A stretch of DNA of 64,000 bases from Caprella mutica (lineage: Eukaryota; Arthropoda; Malacostraca; Amphipoda; Caprellidae): positions 1 to 64,000 of the forward strand of contig CANNZV010001139.1 of assembly GCA_947561585.1 (NCBI GenBank), written 5' to 3'. The notes under the pieces were generated by a model, which was given only the letters and a program-made list of their open reading frames with translations, ran no database searches and had not been told where the DNA came from. The position numbers were made by a program, and so were the translations under genes. Each line of letters begins with the position of its first letter. Within the stretch, counting starts at the first letter, position 1. Of this stretch, positions 53,716 through 64,000 are shown in pieces.

Positions 53716-55367
53716 TGTAGCGGCAGAGGTGCCAGAATATGAACAGAGGTAAATGGGAGAGACTAATATTTATAATGACTGAAAAAAACTAGAGTTCACC
53801 TGGCAAATTGAAACATCAAATATAAAATACAGCAATTAGGTCTCATCAATGGCAAATAAAACAAATAGGTAATTTGGTTCTTAAATGTAATACTTTTAAT
53901 AAACTCTTAATAACAAAACTAAATGAACTACTTATAAACTATTAATAAACAAAAACCAAGTAAATATACTCTAGAAGAAATCTGGTAAAAAGAAATAAAT
54001 TAACTTAGTCGCCGATAGAATTCGCGACGGCAGATAACGGTGTTTACGTACGCTACCCACAACAAACACACCCACACACTCAAGCAAACCTCCGTACAGT
54101 AATACCAATGATGCACATTAATGTAGGGGAAATAAATAATGCACAAAAAAATAATTACACCTCAATGATAGAAATATGGTACGGTAATTTATAACGGTAG
54201 GTGGTCTACAGAAGTTACTGTAAGAAAACAGAGACACAAAATATACGGAGTTCCGTCAACACTCCTAAGAGCATATAGGTAATGGGTCTTATTTCCAGAT
54301 TAAATATTCACGAATAAATATGGCATTAATTCGTATATTAGGTGGTCATCAGAATATAGGATACGAGATAATTAGAACTAGAATTAAATTTCGAGGACCT
54401 AGGCAGAATTGCTAGGACCTAGTTAGAATTTCAAGATCTAGGCAGAATTTCCAGGACCAAGGTAGAATTTCAGGTTCTAGGTAGAACTCCAGGTCCCAGG
54501 TAGAATGTCAGGTCCCAGGTAGAATGTCAGGTTCTAGGTTGGTATTTACAAAAGAGACCTCTGAGCAAGGTAGGGAGTGTCTTTATCAAAGTAGCACTGA
54601 AAAGTAGACTCTTGACCAAGGTAGTTTAGGAAGAGTTCATCTCTGCTACACGAACTGTAGAGAGAAAAAATAACTCCAGATAAACTCAGGCAAAAATCAA
54701 ACTAAAATTAAAAATAACATCAAACTATAATTTTTCCCAAATTTCCACCTTGAGCAACAACACATGGCATAGCTCTACTTACATGGTGTGATCTGCTTTC
54801 AGAGAGTGATAGAATGATTGGCCAGCAACTGGCCAACCTCAGACAAGCAGCAACAAACTCAGTTAGGCTTGAACAAGCTCCGTCAGGCTGCAACAAGCTC
54901 CGATAGTCGGTTTACAGTTTTATTTTAGGGTAACACTACTGCACCGTCTATTTCAAGACTAATCGAGCAGTCTTACTTTACAAACAAATAAACCTAAGGA
55001 CAAATAGACAACTAAACTGGAGAAATTACTAGCCTCCTCAATGGGGCTCCAGCGAGGCGTTTATTCTAAAATTAGATTAAACGACTCTACCGGAATTCCC
55101 AACAATCAGATGAAAAAATACCAACGTAACAAGATCACAGTTCAGCACATCAACAAGATAAAACTTAAAAGGAACGAACAGAGTGATACTGCAGTTCAGA
55201 AAACTAGGTGCCAAATATCACTCTACAACCAGTATCACCTTCCAAGGGAAACTACTCGAATACCAAAAATTGAAACAATGAAGAGCGAGAGGGACAATGG
55301 GTCACAAAAATAAAGGAATTTAACCATTTAAATTACTAACCAATACAGAATAATCCAGATTTCAACA
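53716..55367 (-). repeat. LTR 2, shared by both copies
   Basis: 5' LTR of copy 1 and 3' LTR of copy 2 at once. No difference from LTR 1 was found in the stretches I compared, and there is no length difference. It has the same internal minisatellite (54391-54551) and the same antisense frame (55041-55313). Confidence 0.85.
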
Positions 55368-58300
55368 TTCCTCCCCACCTGGCCCATTGCTCACTCTCTT
55401 AGAAACAGAACGTGACTTGTATTCAATAGGGGTCGGCTGGACTCTAGGAAAATCTTGAACCGGTCCTTGTGAACGGGTTTGACGTCGATTACCCGGAAAA
55501 ACCACTGAAGCTTTCGACGAAGTCGACGGATCAGATGAAATGGGACGAGAAGTCGAAGAATCTGACTTTAGGAAATTACTCCTCTTCTTACGACGATTCC
55601 ATAATTCAGGCAAGGACCCAACAACTGGCCTAGTTATCGCAAGATCCAATGCGGTAATAGTCCTACTTAACCAAATAAAGCGCGGGCGTGTTGCCTTTTC
55701 AACGAGCAGACTATCCAAATCACCATAGCTCCAGTTCATTCTGGTAGAGATCCTCCAAGTAACCGGCTCATCGGTCTGCTTCTCTAAATCCAAATATAAG
55801 TCATCTGCACAATTATCAGACTCGTCCTCGATATCTGGGGTTACAACGTAATACTTTCTCGAATCATTACTGAGGAGAGAAATATATTCGCTCATAGTAG
55901 TATCACTCTCAGATTCGTCACTCGCAGGTTCATTACATACAGATGGTTCGACCTCCAGTATTTCCCAAAACTCTGGATCATCTGCCAAAGATGACCAATT
56001 CAAGTCCCTTGACGAAGATGATGTTTCCGGAACAATGAAGGTATACTCCTTAGTTTCCAGAGTGAGATCTTTGACATTAGGCAAAAATGTCTCCTCCACC
56101 TCGCATATAGTGTCTATATAGTCCTCGAACACCATGTCAATACAGAGATCTTCCGAAGGATGTACATCGAAAGTGAAATTATCATTAATCCCTATTTCAC
56201 CGCTAGAGGACTTACGTGAGTATTCTCCAATAACTCGAGGGTGATAATCATTATCTGCAGGAAAATAATCACCCGAATAGCCATCACCGATTGGCTGGAA
56301 TTGATCGACAGTAGTCTCCTGAGTAGGAAGAACCTCGTGCTCTGTTTGAGAACCACTCGACACAATTCGATCAAATGAAAAGTGATTTAAGAGATATCTT
56401 GGAGCTGGGTAGTAACGACGTAATTGTGTATGATGAACCTTTTGTTCACGACCATCAGACACTCTCTTTATGATGTAGGTCACTTTATTCAAATTTACTT
56501 GAACAATCTGGTACGGACCACAGTACCTGTCCTCTAACTTATCTGTCAACTTACGCCCTGTAAATACTATTTTACGGAGTACCATGTTACCTCTTTTAAA
56601 TGGTTTAAAAGCAGGATTCCCCTGTTTCCAGTATGTATTTTCTGTGGCAGGCAATCTCAAATCTGAAGACAACATGTGACTATGTCTGAGTAGAAATGAC
56701 GATGGTGACTCCTTTAATTCCGAATGAGTAGAACCATTGTACAACATAACAGCACGAGGAATCATGGTGTCCCAATCATGACACTCTGCTTTCAAACTTC
56801 TTAGAAGTTCAGTCAAGGTCCTATTGGTTCGCTCTACTAAGCCATTGCTAGTGGGCTTGTAAGCCGTAGTGCGTATATGGGCTATAGACCAACGATCAAG
56901 CACATCAGTGAACGTAGCTGCTCGAAATTCTGGACCATTATCGCTTAGAATCTTCTGTGGTACTTTCAGCAACGATGGCAGGATCTGGTTCTCCAAAGCA
57001 GCTGAGACAACTGCAGAGGTTTTATTGGGAAGAGGAACCACAGACAGCCACTTTGAATAATGATCGACTGCCACTAAGCAGCAGGAATTTCGTTTTCTCG
57101 TCGTAGGCAACGCTAGCAAATCTACGGTCAACAACTCAAATGGCGAACTGGTTTGAATCTTAGTGATTGGTGGCTGTAACACTCCGGCCACTTTCACTCT
57201 CTGACAGGAGTCACAAGTCCGTGTGACATCTGAAGCAACTGCAGCGATGCTAGGGTGCCACAAGTGCTGCGTAACGTCATCTATTAATTTCTGACGACCA
57301 GGATGAGCTCTGCAATGGTGGAAAAGTAAGCACACTTCTACCAAAAAATTAAAGGGTATAATGGGTACTAACAATTTACCCTTTTCATATAATAGCACCT
57401 CATCTACTATGTTTATCGATTTACGATACCTGTGATACCTTTTTATGGGTGCTGGCCATGACTGGTTTGTAGGGTTTTGAATCATCTTCCTCAATTGTGA
57501 GAGCTGATTATGCTTTTGAAGTTCCAGCAACTCGTTACGATCAAGTGGTATTATCGTATTCAAATCTGATTCATTTGCGATGAAGCTCTGTCGTACAGCG
57601 CAAGAATGACCAGCGTGAGAAGCAGATGGCTCCTTGAATTTGGGGATTTGTACCACCGACATTGGAGTTATCAATTGCTGTTCTGATAAGCTCAACTGAA
57701 AATTGTGAGCTTCCATCAAATCTATACCGAAGATGCAGCAAAAATTCATCGAGCCCCTTGGTACAATCACGAAATCATGCTCAAATCCGAAACCTCCCAT
57801 GTGAAATGGTAAGTTCAACTTTCCGAGCACTGTAGACTTTCCATCTCCTATACCAATAATTTCCATTCCACCACATTCTGTTAATTCATCATGGTCATCT
57901 GGAAGGACATCAATGATCAAACAACTAACTTGCGCACCAGTATCTAGTAACACGCATCTCTCTTCACCCAGTATAGACACCATTAATGTAGTACTGTGTG
58001 AACGATGATGAAGTCGACACCAATCCGAACGATCGTTTTCATCGGAACTCCGATATAGAGAAGTAGTGCGAATCTGTGGTTCATCACATGGCTCATCTTC
58101 GTCACGATTGGGGTTCGAAGGAGAGAAGTCATCGACAGCTGGTGGGACAGGATCACGAGGAAGTTTCGGAACCTGATAACCAGCACTCTCAACCAACGGG
58201 TTGAAATGAATTCCAGCTAATAGATGAAGATGTACTCTCACTGCATCACTAGCTAACTGCAAGGTTGGCGATGAGTAAACAATCGGATGGGTAGAACCTA

Positions 58301-61037
58301 GATGTACGAATACAACACAGCGATAAATATGAGCAAATGCACCAATTGCTTCCATGCACATCAGCTGACCTGGTTGACACATCAAATTAAAGCTTTGGGT
58401 TCCACGCTGACGTTTGGCAACTCCATATGCTTTGGGGTCTCTGCGTAGCTCTGTTACTAAACGTTCTCGTAAGTCTAATGAAGTGTCTGGCAACTGTAAC
58501 AGTCCTGTGCATCCACCTGATACTAGCAAACTTTGACAAAGAGAGTCACCTCCTCCAGGCACCTCCTTACAGTGCACGATACCAACAGGCAGACTCGAGT
58601 TATCTTCTGTTCCCAGAGCTTCTTCCTCTGAATTATTTAGGTGTTCTATTCGGGACAAGGCGTCTGCGGCCATATTCTCACGACCAGGTGTGAATTTGAC
58701 AGTGAAATTATATTCACTTAACTCTCGTAACGTGCGAGCCAATCTCATATTCACAATTTGCAGATTGTGAAGATATAGCAGTGGACGATGGTCAGTCATC
58801 ACAACGAATTCAACACCGAACACGAAAGGTCTGAACGTTTTCACTGCCCATCTAATCGCTGCCAGCTCGCGTTCGATAGTGCTATATCGCACTTCTGCGG
58901 CATTGAAGGCAACTGAAGCATAGGCAATAATCCGAATAGATCCTTCTTGATTTTGAGCCAGACATGCTCCAATTCCACAGCCAGATGCATCCGTGAAGAC
59001 TAACAAGGGTTCAGCCTCATCACTGTAGTCTGGGAAGGCTAATCTAACATCAGTAGCCATCATGCTTTTAAGTTGGTTAAATGCATCTTCCATTTCACCC
59101 GTCCAGATGATTTTTCCTTTTTTGTCTTTCCCTCCAGAAGCTCGACTTAAAGGTTTCATTATCACGGAACAGTTGGGCACGAATTTTCTTTGAAAGTTCA
59201 ATAGTCCCATGAACTCACGAAGTTGAGTCTTAGTCTTCGGTTGAGGGAAGCCAACAACGGCTTTCACATAGCTTTCTGGCTTTTTCAGACCTTTACAACT
59301 GACCGTATGACCCAAAAACTCTACCTCCTCTGAGAACCATTTACACTTGCCGAGATTTAATTTCACTCCATGTTCCCTGAGAGTGAACAATACAGCTTTG
59401 CAGAGTTCCAAGTGTTCAGCGAAGGTCTCTCCCATAATGAGAATATCGTCTATGTAAACGATGACCTTCCTCCAACTGAACCCACTCAAGACTTGCTTCA
59501 TCACTCGTTGGAAGGCTGACGGAGCGTTTTTTAATCCGAAGGAGAGGCGTTTAAACTGCCAGTGTCCTCTGGCGGTCGAAAAAGCAGTGTACTGTCTGGT
59601 GTTTATGTCTAAGGGCACTTGGTAGTATCCCTTGACCAAGTCCAATGATGTGAAATATTTCACACCGTGAAGGCCAAAAATAGCATCACTGAGATTTGGA
59701 AGGGGAAATTTGTCTGCCTTGGTGACTGCATTTAACCGACGATAATCAATGCACAATCTGATTGATCCGTCTTTTTTTCTTATAGGAACCACAGGGCTAG
59801 ACCAACCTGATTCGCTCTGTTCGATTACATCCAGCAGCTCCAACTCTTTAACTTGTTTTTCGATATCCATGTTGACAGGACCTGGAAATCGACGGGGACG
59901 CTGGTAGATTGGTGTGTAGTCTGTTAGTTCGATTCTATGGGGGGCGATATCCAGACAGCCGATTTCATTTTCTTTGCCAAAAACATCTTCATTATCGAGC
60001 AAAAGCTCGAGTACTTCCTCCTTTTCATCAGAGGATAAATTGTTCTGCAAGATCACCTGATTAAAATCAACGGCATGGGATTCGGGAGCTCCAGCAGATT
60101 CAACGGCAACAACGTTAATCGCCTTAGATTTAATCAATTCTGAGTAATCGATCACCGATGAAACTGATCCTATTATTTGGTTTTTCTTCAAAGATTCTGC
60201 ATAAGTTCCGTTATTCAGAACAAGAGCTTCAACAACTGTGTCACCAGCAGGAATTATCCCACTAATCAGCTGCAACCGTTGACTGCCCTCTTTCTCATCA
60301 AGGAAAAACAATTCTTGATTACAGGAACAGCACACACAGCAAGGACCCTTCACAATATCAGGATAGCTCCAAATGACTTTAACCTTTTCCATGCATTGGG
60401 GTTTAACAGTAGTGGGAGTCTCCACGACAAGTGGTAAATTGGACCATACTATGCGACAATTATTAGAATTAGCATCGATGTAACACTCCCAAGTTGTTCC
60501 GTCGTTGAGATTTTTCCGCACTCTACGGCGTTTCAAATCTAATATGATTTCATTTTCTTTCAGAAAAGGAACTCCTAACATTATCATACCAGATAGTTTA
60601 TTAGATTCCAATATTAAAAATTCACAAGGATCCAACTTTAAACCATGTAACTCTATAGGTATAGAAACCTTTCCTAATACCTTAGTTGGGCCACTCAAGC
60701 CAAAGCCCAGAATGTATTCATCATCAAGAGCTTGGTAAATAGTACCTGCCTCATTTAGTATCTCAACAGGGATGAGGTTAGATTGAGCTCCGCTGTCAAA
60801 CATAGCCTCATGCAATCCTCCAAATAGCTCAATCGAAGTCACTAGTCTATTTTCTTTCACAGAACCCACCAGTGAAATGTTTCTATATTCACTATTTGCA
60901 GGTTCACCATTGGAAGCCTCAAACTCGTTTTCAATTTCCACGTCTGAGTTAGATATTTCATTATCTAATTCAATAACTTGCGATTCCTCTATAGAGGCAT
61001 CACCCGCAACTGGTTGCTCATTATTAAGAGTAATCAA
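55362..61037 (-). CDS. pol: Pol polyprotein, copy 2: PR-RT-RNaseH-OTU-PR2-IN
   Basis: 1891 codons, residue for residue identical to copy 1, so every catalytic motif listed there is present. Numbering starts at a TTG at 61037; the frame is open up to 61127, overlapping gag by 64 bases. The OTU-like segment lies at about 58186-58556 and the second retropepsin at about 57684-57992. The stop TGA (55362-55364) again lies in the LTR. Identity over 1891 codons means very recent duplication or an assembly repeat. Confidence 0.92.
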   Translation of the reverse strand: MITLNNEQPVAGDASIEESQVIELDNEISNSDVEIENEFEASNGEPANSEYRNISLVGSVKENRLVTSIELFGGLHEAMFDSGAQSNLIPVEILNEAGTIYQALDDEYILGFGLSGPTKVLGKVSIPIELHGLKLDPCEFLILESNKLSGMIMLGVPFLKENEIILDLKRRRVRKNLNDGTTWECYIDANSNNCRIVWSNLPLVVETPTTVKPQCMEKVKVIWSYPDIVKGPCCVCCSCNQELFFLDEKEGSQRLQLISGIIPAGDTVVEALVLNNGTYAESLKKNQIIGSVSSVIDYSELIKSKAINVVAVESAGAPESHAVDFNQVILQNNLSSDEKEEVLELLLDNEDVFGKENEIGCLDIAPHRIELTDYTPIYQRPRRFPGPVNMDIEKQVKELELLDVIEQSESGWSSPVVPIRKKDGSIRLCIDYRRLNAVTKADKFPLPNLSDAIFGLHGVKYFTSLDLVKGYYQVPLDINTRQYTAFSTARGHWQFKRLSFGLKNAPSAFQRVMKQVLSGFSWRKVIVYIDDILIMGETFAEHLELCKAVLFTLREHGVKLNLGKCKWFSEEVEFLGHTVSCKGLKKPESYVKAVVGFPQPKTKTQLREFMGLLNFQRKFVPNCSVIMKPLSRASGGKDKKGKIIWTGEMEDAFNQLKSMMATDVRLAFPDYSDEAEPLLVFTDASGCGIGACLAQNQEGSIRIIAYASVAFNAAEVRYSTIERELAAIRWAVKTFRPFVFGVEFVVMTDHRPLLYLHNLQIVNMRLARTLRELSEYNFTVKFTPGRENMAADALSRIEHLNNSEEEALGTEDNSSLPVGIVHCKEVPGGGDSLCQSLLVSGGCTGLLQLPDTSLDLRERLVTELRRDPKAYGVAKRQRGTQSFNLMCQPGQLMCMEAIGAFAHIYRCVVFVHLGSTHPIVYSSPTLQLASDAVRVHLHLLAGIHFNPLVESAGYQVPKLPRDPVPPAVDDFSPSNPNRDEDEPCDEPQIRTTSLYRSSDENDRSDWCRLHHRSHSTTLMVSILGEERCVLLDTGAQVSCLIIDVLPDDHDELTECGGMEIIGIGDGKSTVLGKLNLPFHMGGFGFEHDFVIVPRGSMNFCCIFGIDLMEAHNFQLSLSEQQLITPMSVVQIPKFKEPSASHAGHSCAVRQSFIANESDLNTIIPLDRNELLELQKHNQLSQLRKMIQNPTNQSWPAPIKRYHRYRKSINIVDEVLLYEKGKLLVPIIPFNFLVEVCLLFHHCRAHPGRQKLIDDVTQHLWHPSIAAVASDVTRTCDSCQRVKVAGVLQPPITKIQTSSPFELLTVDLLALPTTRKRNSCCLVAVDHYSKWLSVVPLPNKTSAVVSAALENQILPSLLKVPQKILSDNGPEFRAATFTDVLDRWSIAHIRTTAYKPTSNGLVERTNRTLTELLRSLKAECHDWDTMIPRAVMLYNGSTHSELKESPSSFLLRHSHMLSSDLRLPATENTYWKQGNPAFKPFKRGNMVLRKIVFTGRKLTDKLEDRYCGPYQIVQVNLNKVTYIIKRVSDGREQKVHHTQLRRYYPAPRYLLNHFSFDRIVSSGSQTEHEVLPTQETTVDQFQPIGDGYSGDYFPADNDYHPRVIGEYSRKSSSGEIGINDNFTFDVHPSEDLCIDMVFEDYIDTICEVEETFLPNVKDLTLETKEYTFIVPETSSSSRDLNWSSLADDPEFWEILEVEPSVCNEPASDESESDTTMSEYISLLSNDSRKYYVVTPDIEDESDNCADDLYLDLEKQTDEPVTWRISTRMNWSYGDLDSLLVEKATRPRFIWLSRTITALDLAITRPVVGSLPELWNRRKKRSNFLKSDSSTSRPISSDPSTSSKASVVFPGNRRQTRSQGPVQDFPRVQPTPIEYKSRSVSKRVSNGPGGEEC

Positions 61038-61063
61038 TTTTAAGCTGGGTGTGGACTCTGAGT

Positions 61064-62953
61064 CTATAAGCTCTGTTCTCCGTCCACGCGACCAAGAGCT
61101 CTTTCTTTTAACGGCCTGGAGTCGTATCTAACTCGCTTATCAGTGGGAGGATGGTTGTCGGTGTGACGGTAACCTGGGTTATCCTTCAGAGGGCAATTTG
61201 CTTTCCAGTGGTCGTAGCTTCCACATCCAAAACATCTGTTGTGTTTGCCCCAACAATTTTTCTCGGTATGACCTGCCTTGTTACAGCTCCTGCATCTTAC
61301 TTGATCACGAGATCTCACAGATGGTGGAGATGGACCATACTTTGGAGATCGCTGATCATTACGTTGAAAGGCTGGAAGACTAGGAACTCCGTCTCGTCCA
61401 GGTGAGTGAACCTGTTGGTCCCTTCGAGGTGGATAACGAGTGTTATGGTTTGACCTATTCCAGTAAACATCCCTTTTGCGATCTACTGGTGATCTACAAT
61501 GCCAATCATCGGGCTGATGATGATAACTATCTAATTCATCAGTCTGTTTTGCTGTCCATCGGCTGCTACTGAACAAGCTCACAGGTTCGACACTATCCTT
61601 AAGCGGAACCAATGACTTGGAAATCAATTTCCTATCGTGTTGTTCCACTAACTTCTTCAGCCGCTTCCAAGAAAGACTACCCTCATCAGTCACACTAAAA
61701 ATGCCCTCGGCAATGTCTATCTGCTGAACCAATGAGTATGGGGCAGTGCTCTTCAATTTCCTTTTTAGTTGAGATTCCATTTCGCGGGGAGATTCACAGA
61801 ACACTCGTTCCGCCAATTTTTCTAATCTCAAGCAGTATATTGAACACGAGTCTCCAGGAATCATTGTAGCATTATTGAAGTCCTCCCTGATTTTATCAGT
61901 CCTGTCTACCTGCTGCGACTCATGCCATGAGATTAGTTTCCCCTTCAAATCCTCGTAGTTCATATCAGAACCGCTCAATGCACTATATGCAGACCTAGCT
62001 GTTCCAGAGAGATATTTCTCCAAGTGCATTGCCATTTCTCTCTCAGTACCCTCATACTTTGACCCAAAGTAGCGTTCATAACTGGTGAAGAACTTAAAGA
62101 TGGATCCTCCTTTCGCTGGGTCGAAAACAGAAGGAGGGATAACCTCTCTTCGGGGCCCTAAACTTCTCAGAGTACGGACTAGCAAGTCCTCTTTGCTTTC
62201 AGTTCCCCTTCTTGTCTCGTTAGAAGAACCACTCTGACCCTGATCGATCTTGTAAGAACTAGTTTCATGATCGAAGTGGTTTCCATGATATTTCTCCTCA
62301 CGCACAGCAAAAGATTCAACGTAAGCCTTAGCTTCTTGATTTATTGAATGTGCACCAGATGGGACACGTGACGATGAAGAATCGTCGTCTCTACCCCTGT
62401 TAACATCGGTCCATCCATCGCTCTTAATCAAAATTTCAAAGAAATTTCTCCACCAGGAAAAGTTCTTCCTGATTGGAAAAGGACGTCCGTCCTCATCCCT
62501 TGGCTCTGAAGAATCCATGGAGAAAAGCTTCGCCAAGTCAACCATCCTAGGTTCAATATCCTTCCGAGCTTCAACAGGAGAAGGAAGAAATATTCGCATG
62601 AATATGTCAATGGATGAGAGAAACTCATTGGAGCAGAAATCCTTAATTAGAAGTCCGTTTAGGAACTTTTCACGGACCGAATTATAGGTAAATTGCATCA
62701 GCATACCCTGATAAACCACAATTCTTCTCGTAATTACGGCATCTTTCTGAGCCTGAGTTCTAAGTTCTCTCGCTAACACATTACGTTCTTCCTTTAGTTT
62801 ACTTATTTCAGATTTACACTCTATAATGGTGCTAGTCATTTTCTCGACAGGACTATCAGACACGTTATTAGATATAGGACCAGCCACTGGGGACAAGCTG
62901 TCACCGAATTTGGGATCAGTAACGACTGGTCGTAAAGTTTCTTCTTCTTTCAT
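61064..62953 (-). CDS. gag: Gag polyprotein, copy 2
   Basis: 629 codons from ATG 62953, identical in protein to copy 1: coiled coil, capsid-like segment, two CCHC knuckles. The overlap with pol and the candidate slip site (61106-61112) are preserved. Nothing suggests decay. Confidence 0.9.
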   Translation of the reverse strand: MKEEETLRPVVTDPKFGDSLSPVAGPISNNVSDSPVEKMTSTIIECKSEISKLKEERNVLARELRTQAQKDAVITRRIVVYQGMLMQFTYNSVREKFLNGLLIKDFCSNEFLSSIDIFMRIFLPSPVEARKDIEPRMVDLAKLFSMDSSEPRDEDGRPFPIRKNFSWWRNFFEILIKSDGWTDVNRGRDDDSSSSRVPSGAHSINQEAKAYVESFAVREEKYHGNHFDHETSSYKIDQGQSGSSNETRRGTESKEDLLVRTLRSLGPRREVIPPSVFDPAKGGSIFKFFTSYERYFGSKYEGTEREMAMHLEKYLSGTARSAYSALSGSDMNYEDLKGKLISWHESQQVDRTDKIREDFNNATMIPGDSCSIYCLRLEKLAERVFCESPREMESQLKRKLKSTAPYSLVQQIDIAEGIFSVTDEGSLSWKRLKKLVEQHDRKLISKSLVPLKDSVEPVSLFSSSRWTAKQTDELDSYHHQPDDWHCRSPVDRKRDVYWNRSNHNTRYPPRRDQQVHSPGRDGVPSLPAFQRNDQRSPKYGPSPPSVRSRDQVRCRSCNKAGHTEKNCWGKHNRCFGCGSYDHWKANCPLKDNPGYRHTDNHPPTDKRVRYDSRPLKERALGRVDGEQSL

Positions 62954-63691
62954 TTCAGTGATAAGGAAAAAATTAAATTGATGGACAAAAAAATTTTAGG
63001 TAGCTAATTAACCCCAAATTATTAAAACAAAGAAATAGCTCGCATATAAACGCAGCAATAATCTCCTTAAATTACTCGGCAGAGTAACCAATAAACTACA
63101 AGGGACTCAATCGAAGAAGAAAAATATGACCATAGCGGTCAAAAAAATATAAGGCTACTGCGTACTTAAATCGATATAGTAAACAAAAATCTATCGAAAA
63201 GAATGATTCCTAGGCATAACTAAATCTGCCACTATATTAATTAACCCTATTTTTTTTTATAACTCAATATCTCAGGAACTAATGCAATAAATACTTCTCA
63301 ATGCTAAACTATGACAGAAAATAATTTAAATTTTCGAGAATGATTGCGAAAAATATTTAATCCTAAACTATGAAAGATGAAAAATCATTTAAATCTTCGA
63401 GAACTAGCCAATGCAAAAATACCATCCAATACTAGACTAATGAATAATATCTTTTATTCGAGAGCCGATGGGAAAAATATTTAATACTAAACTTCCGAAA
63501 AATATGTAATTCCAATTTTCAAGAGCTAACGCAAAAATATTAAATTCTAAAACTATGAAAAATAATCAATTACACTTATCTAGAACCATAGAAAAGAGAA
63601 AAAATATCTTTTACCAACGATGAGACCAATATACTAGCCAGAATATCTAAAGGTCCCTGGTCTGGGCACCAAAAAGTTGGACCTTGCGCTA
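62954..63691 (-). other. 5' untranslated region of copy 2
   Basis: Same layout as in copy 1: degenerate 65-bp-type repeats at 63267-63596 and the candidate primer site near 63671. It differs from copy 1 at 62956, 62964 and 63605. Confidence 0.6.
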
Positions 63692-64000
63692 TGTAGCGGC
63701 AGAGGTGCCAGAATATGAACAGAGGTAAATGGGAGAGACTAATATTTATAATGACTGAAAAAAACTAGAGTTCACCTGGCAAATTGAAACATCAAATATA
63801 AAATACAGCAATTAGGTCTCATCAATGGCAAATAAAACAAATAGGTAATTTGGTTCTTAAATGTAATACTTTTAATAAACTCTTAATAACAAAACTAAAT
63901 GAACTACTTATAAACTATTAATAAACAAAAACCAAGTAAATATACTCTAGAAGAAATCTGGTAAAAAGAAATAAATTAACTTAGTCGCCGATAGAATTCG
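63692..64000 (-). repeat. LTR 3 (truncated by the window end)
   Basis: The first 309 bases match LTRs 1 and 2 from TGTAGCGGCAGAGGTGCC onward. Whether it is the outer 5' LTR or the array continues cannot be seen. Confidence 0.85.

Larger units (their letters stand above)
43740..64000 (-). mobile_element. Tandem Ty3/Gypsy-type LTR retrotransposon array (two copies, three LTRs)
   Basis: The arrangement is LTR (43740-45391), internal (45392-53715), LTR (53716-55367), internal (55368-63691), LTR (63692 to window end), with an exact 9976-bp period. Both copies encode identical Gag and Pol proteins on the minus strand. Pol order with integrase last is that of Ty3/Gypsy. I found three base differences, all in the 5' untranslated region. 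The shared middle LTR fits unequal recombination between LTRs, or an assembly duplication. Confidence 0.9.

Overview
The window is AT-rich, repeat-dense animal DNA. It has no operons, ribosome binding sites or bacterial-type genes. Its transposon families (BEL/Pao, Ty3/Gypsy, mariner, TTAA-target and 8-bp-target DNA elements) suggest an arthropod, most likely an insect. That is inference; nothing here fixes the species.

Positions 1-43739 are a graveyard of nested, mostly non-autonomous or broken elements. They include five copies of a small TTAA-flanked element (family A), at least seven copies of a retroposon-like repeat (family B, split or joined head to head), two decayed mariner-like transposase copies (2756-4104 and 5278-6690), and several minisatellites, the largest a 38-unit 29/30-bp array at 16290-17428. 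There are TAGAGCCC-ended hAT-like elements (25372-26592, 36612-37026, 37226-38221), a broken BEL/Pao element (27844-32872, minus), a Ty3/Gypsy relic (32873-33744, plus), a foldback element (33745-34665), an orphan reverse transcriptase fragment (34666-35559) and a broken DD37D mariner (39763-41057) followed closely by two TTAA elements. Possible host-gene traces are few: a consensus RFX X-box at 8998-9011 just upstream of an ATG, and a few short splice-bounded open stretches at 9027-16084, all low confidence.

Positions 43740-64000 hold two head-to-tail, almost identical copies of a long Ty3/Gypsy-type LTR retrotransposon on the minus strand, arranged LTR-internal-LTR-internal-LTR with a 9976-bp period; the third LTR runs off the window. 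Each copy has an intact 629-residue Gag with two CCHC knuckles and an intact 1891-residue Pol in the -1 frame. The Pol order is retropepsin, reverse transcriptase, RNase H, an OTU-like cysteine protease domain, a second retropepsin-like domain, integrase, and a long acidic tail. The OTU-like domain and second retropepsin between RNase H and integrase are the most unusual content of the window. Gag would package the RNA, Pol would be made by -1 frameshifting and process, copy and integrate the element; the role of the extra protease-like domains is unknown. Identical proteins in both copies indicate a very recent, possibly active family, or an assembly duplication.
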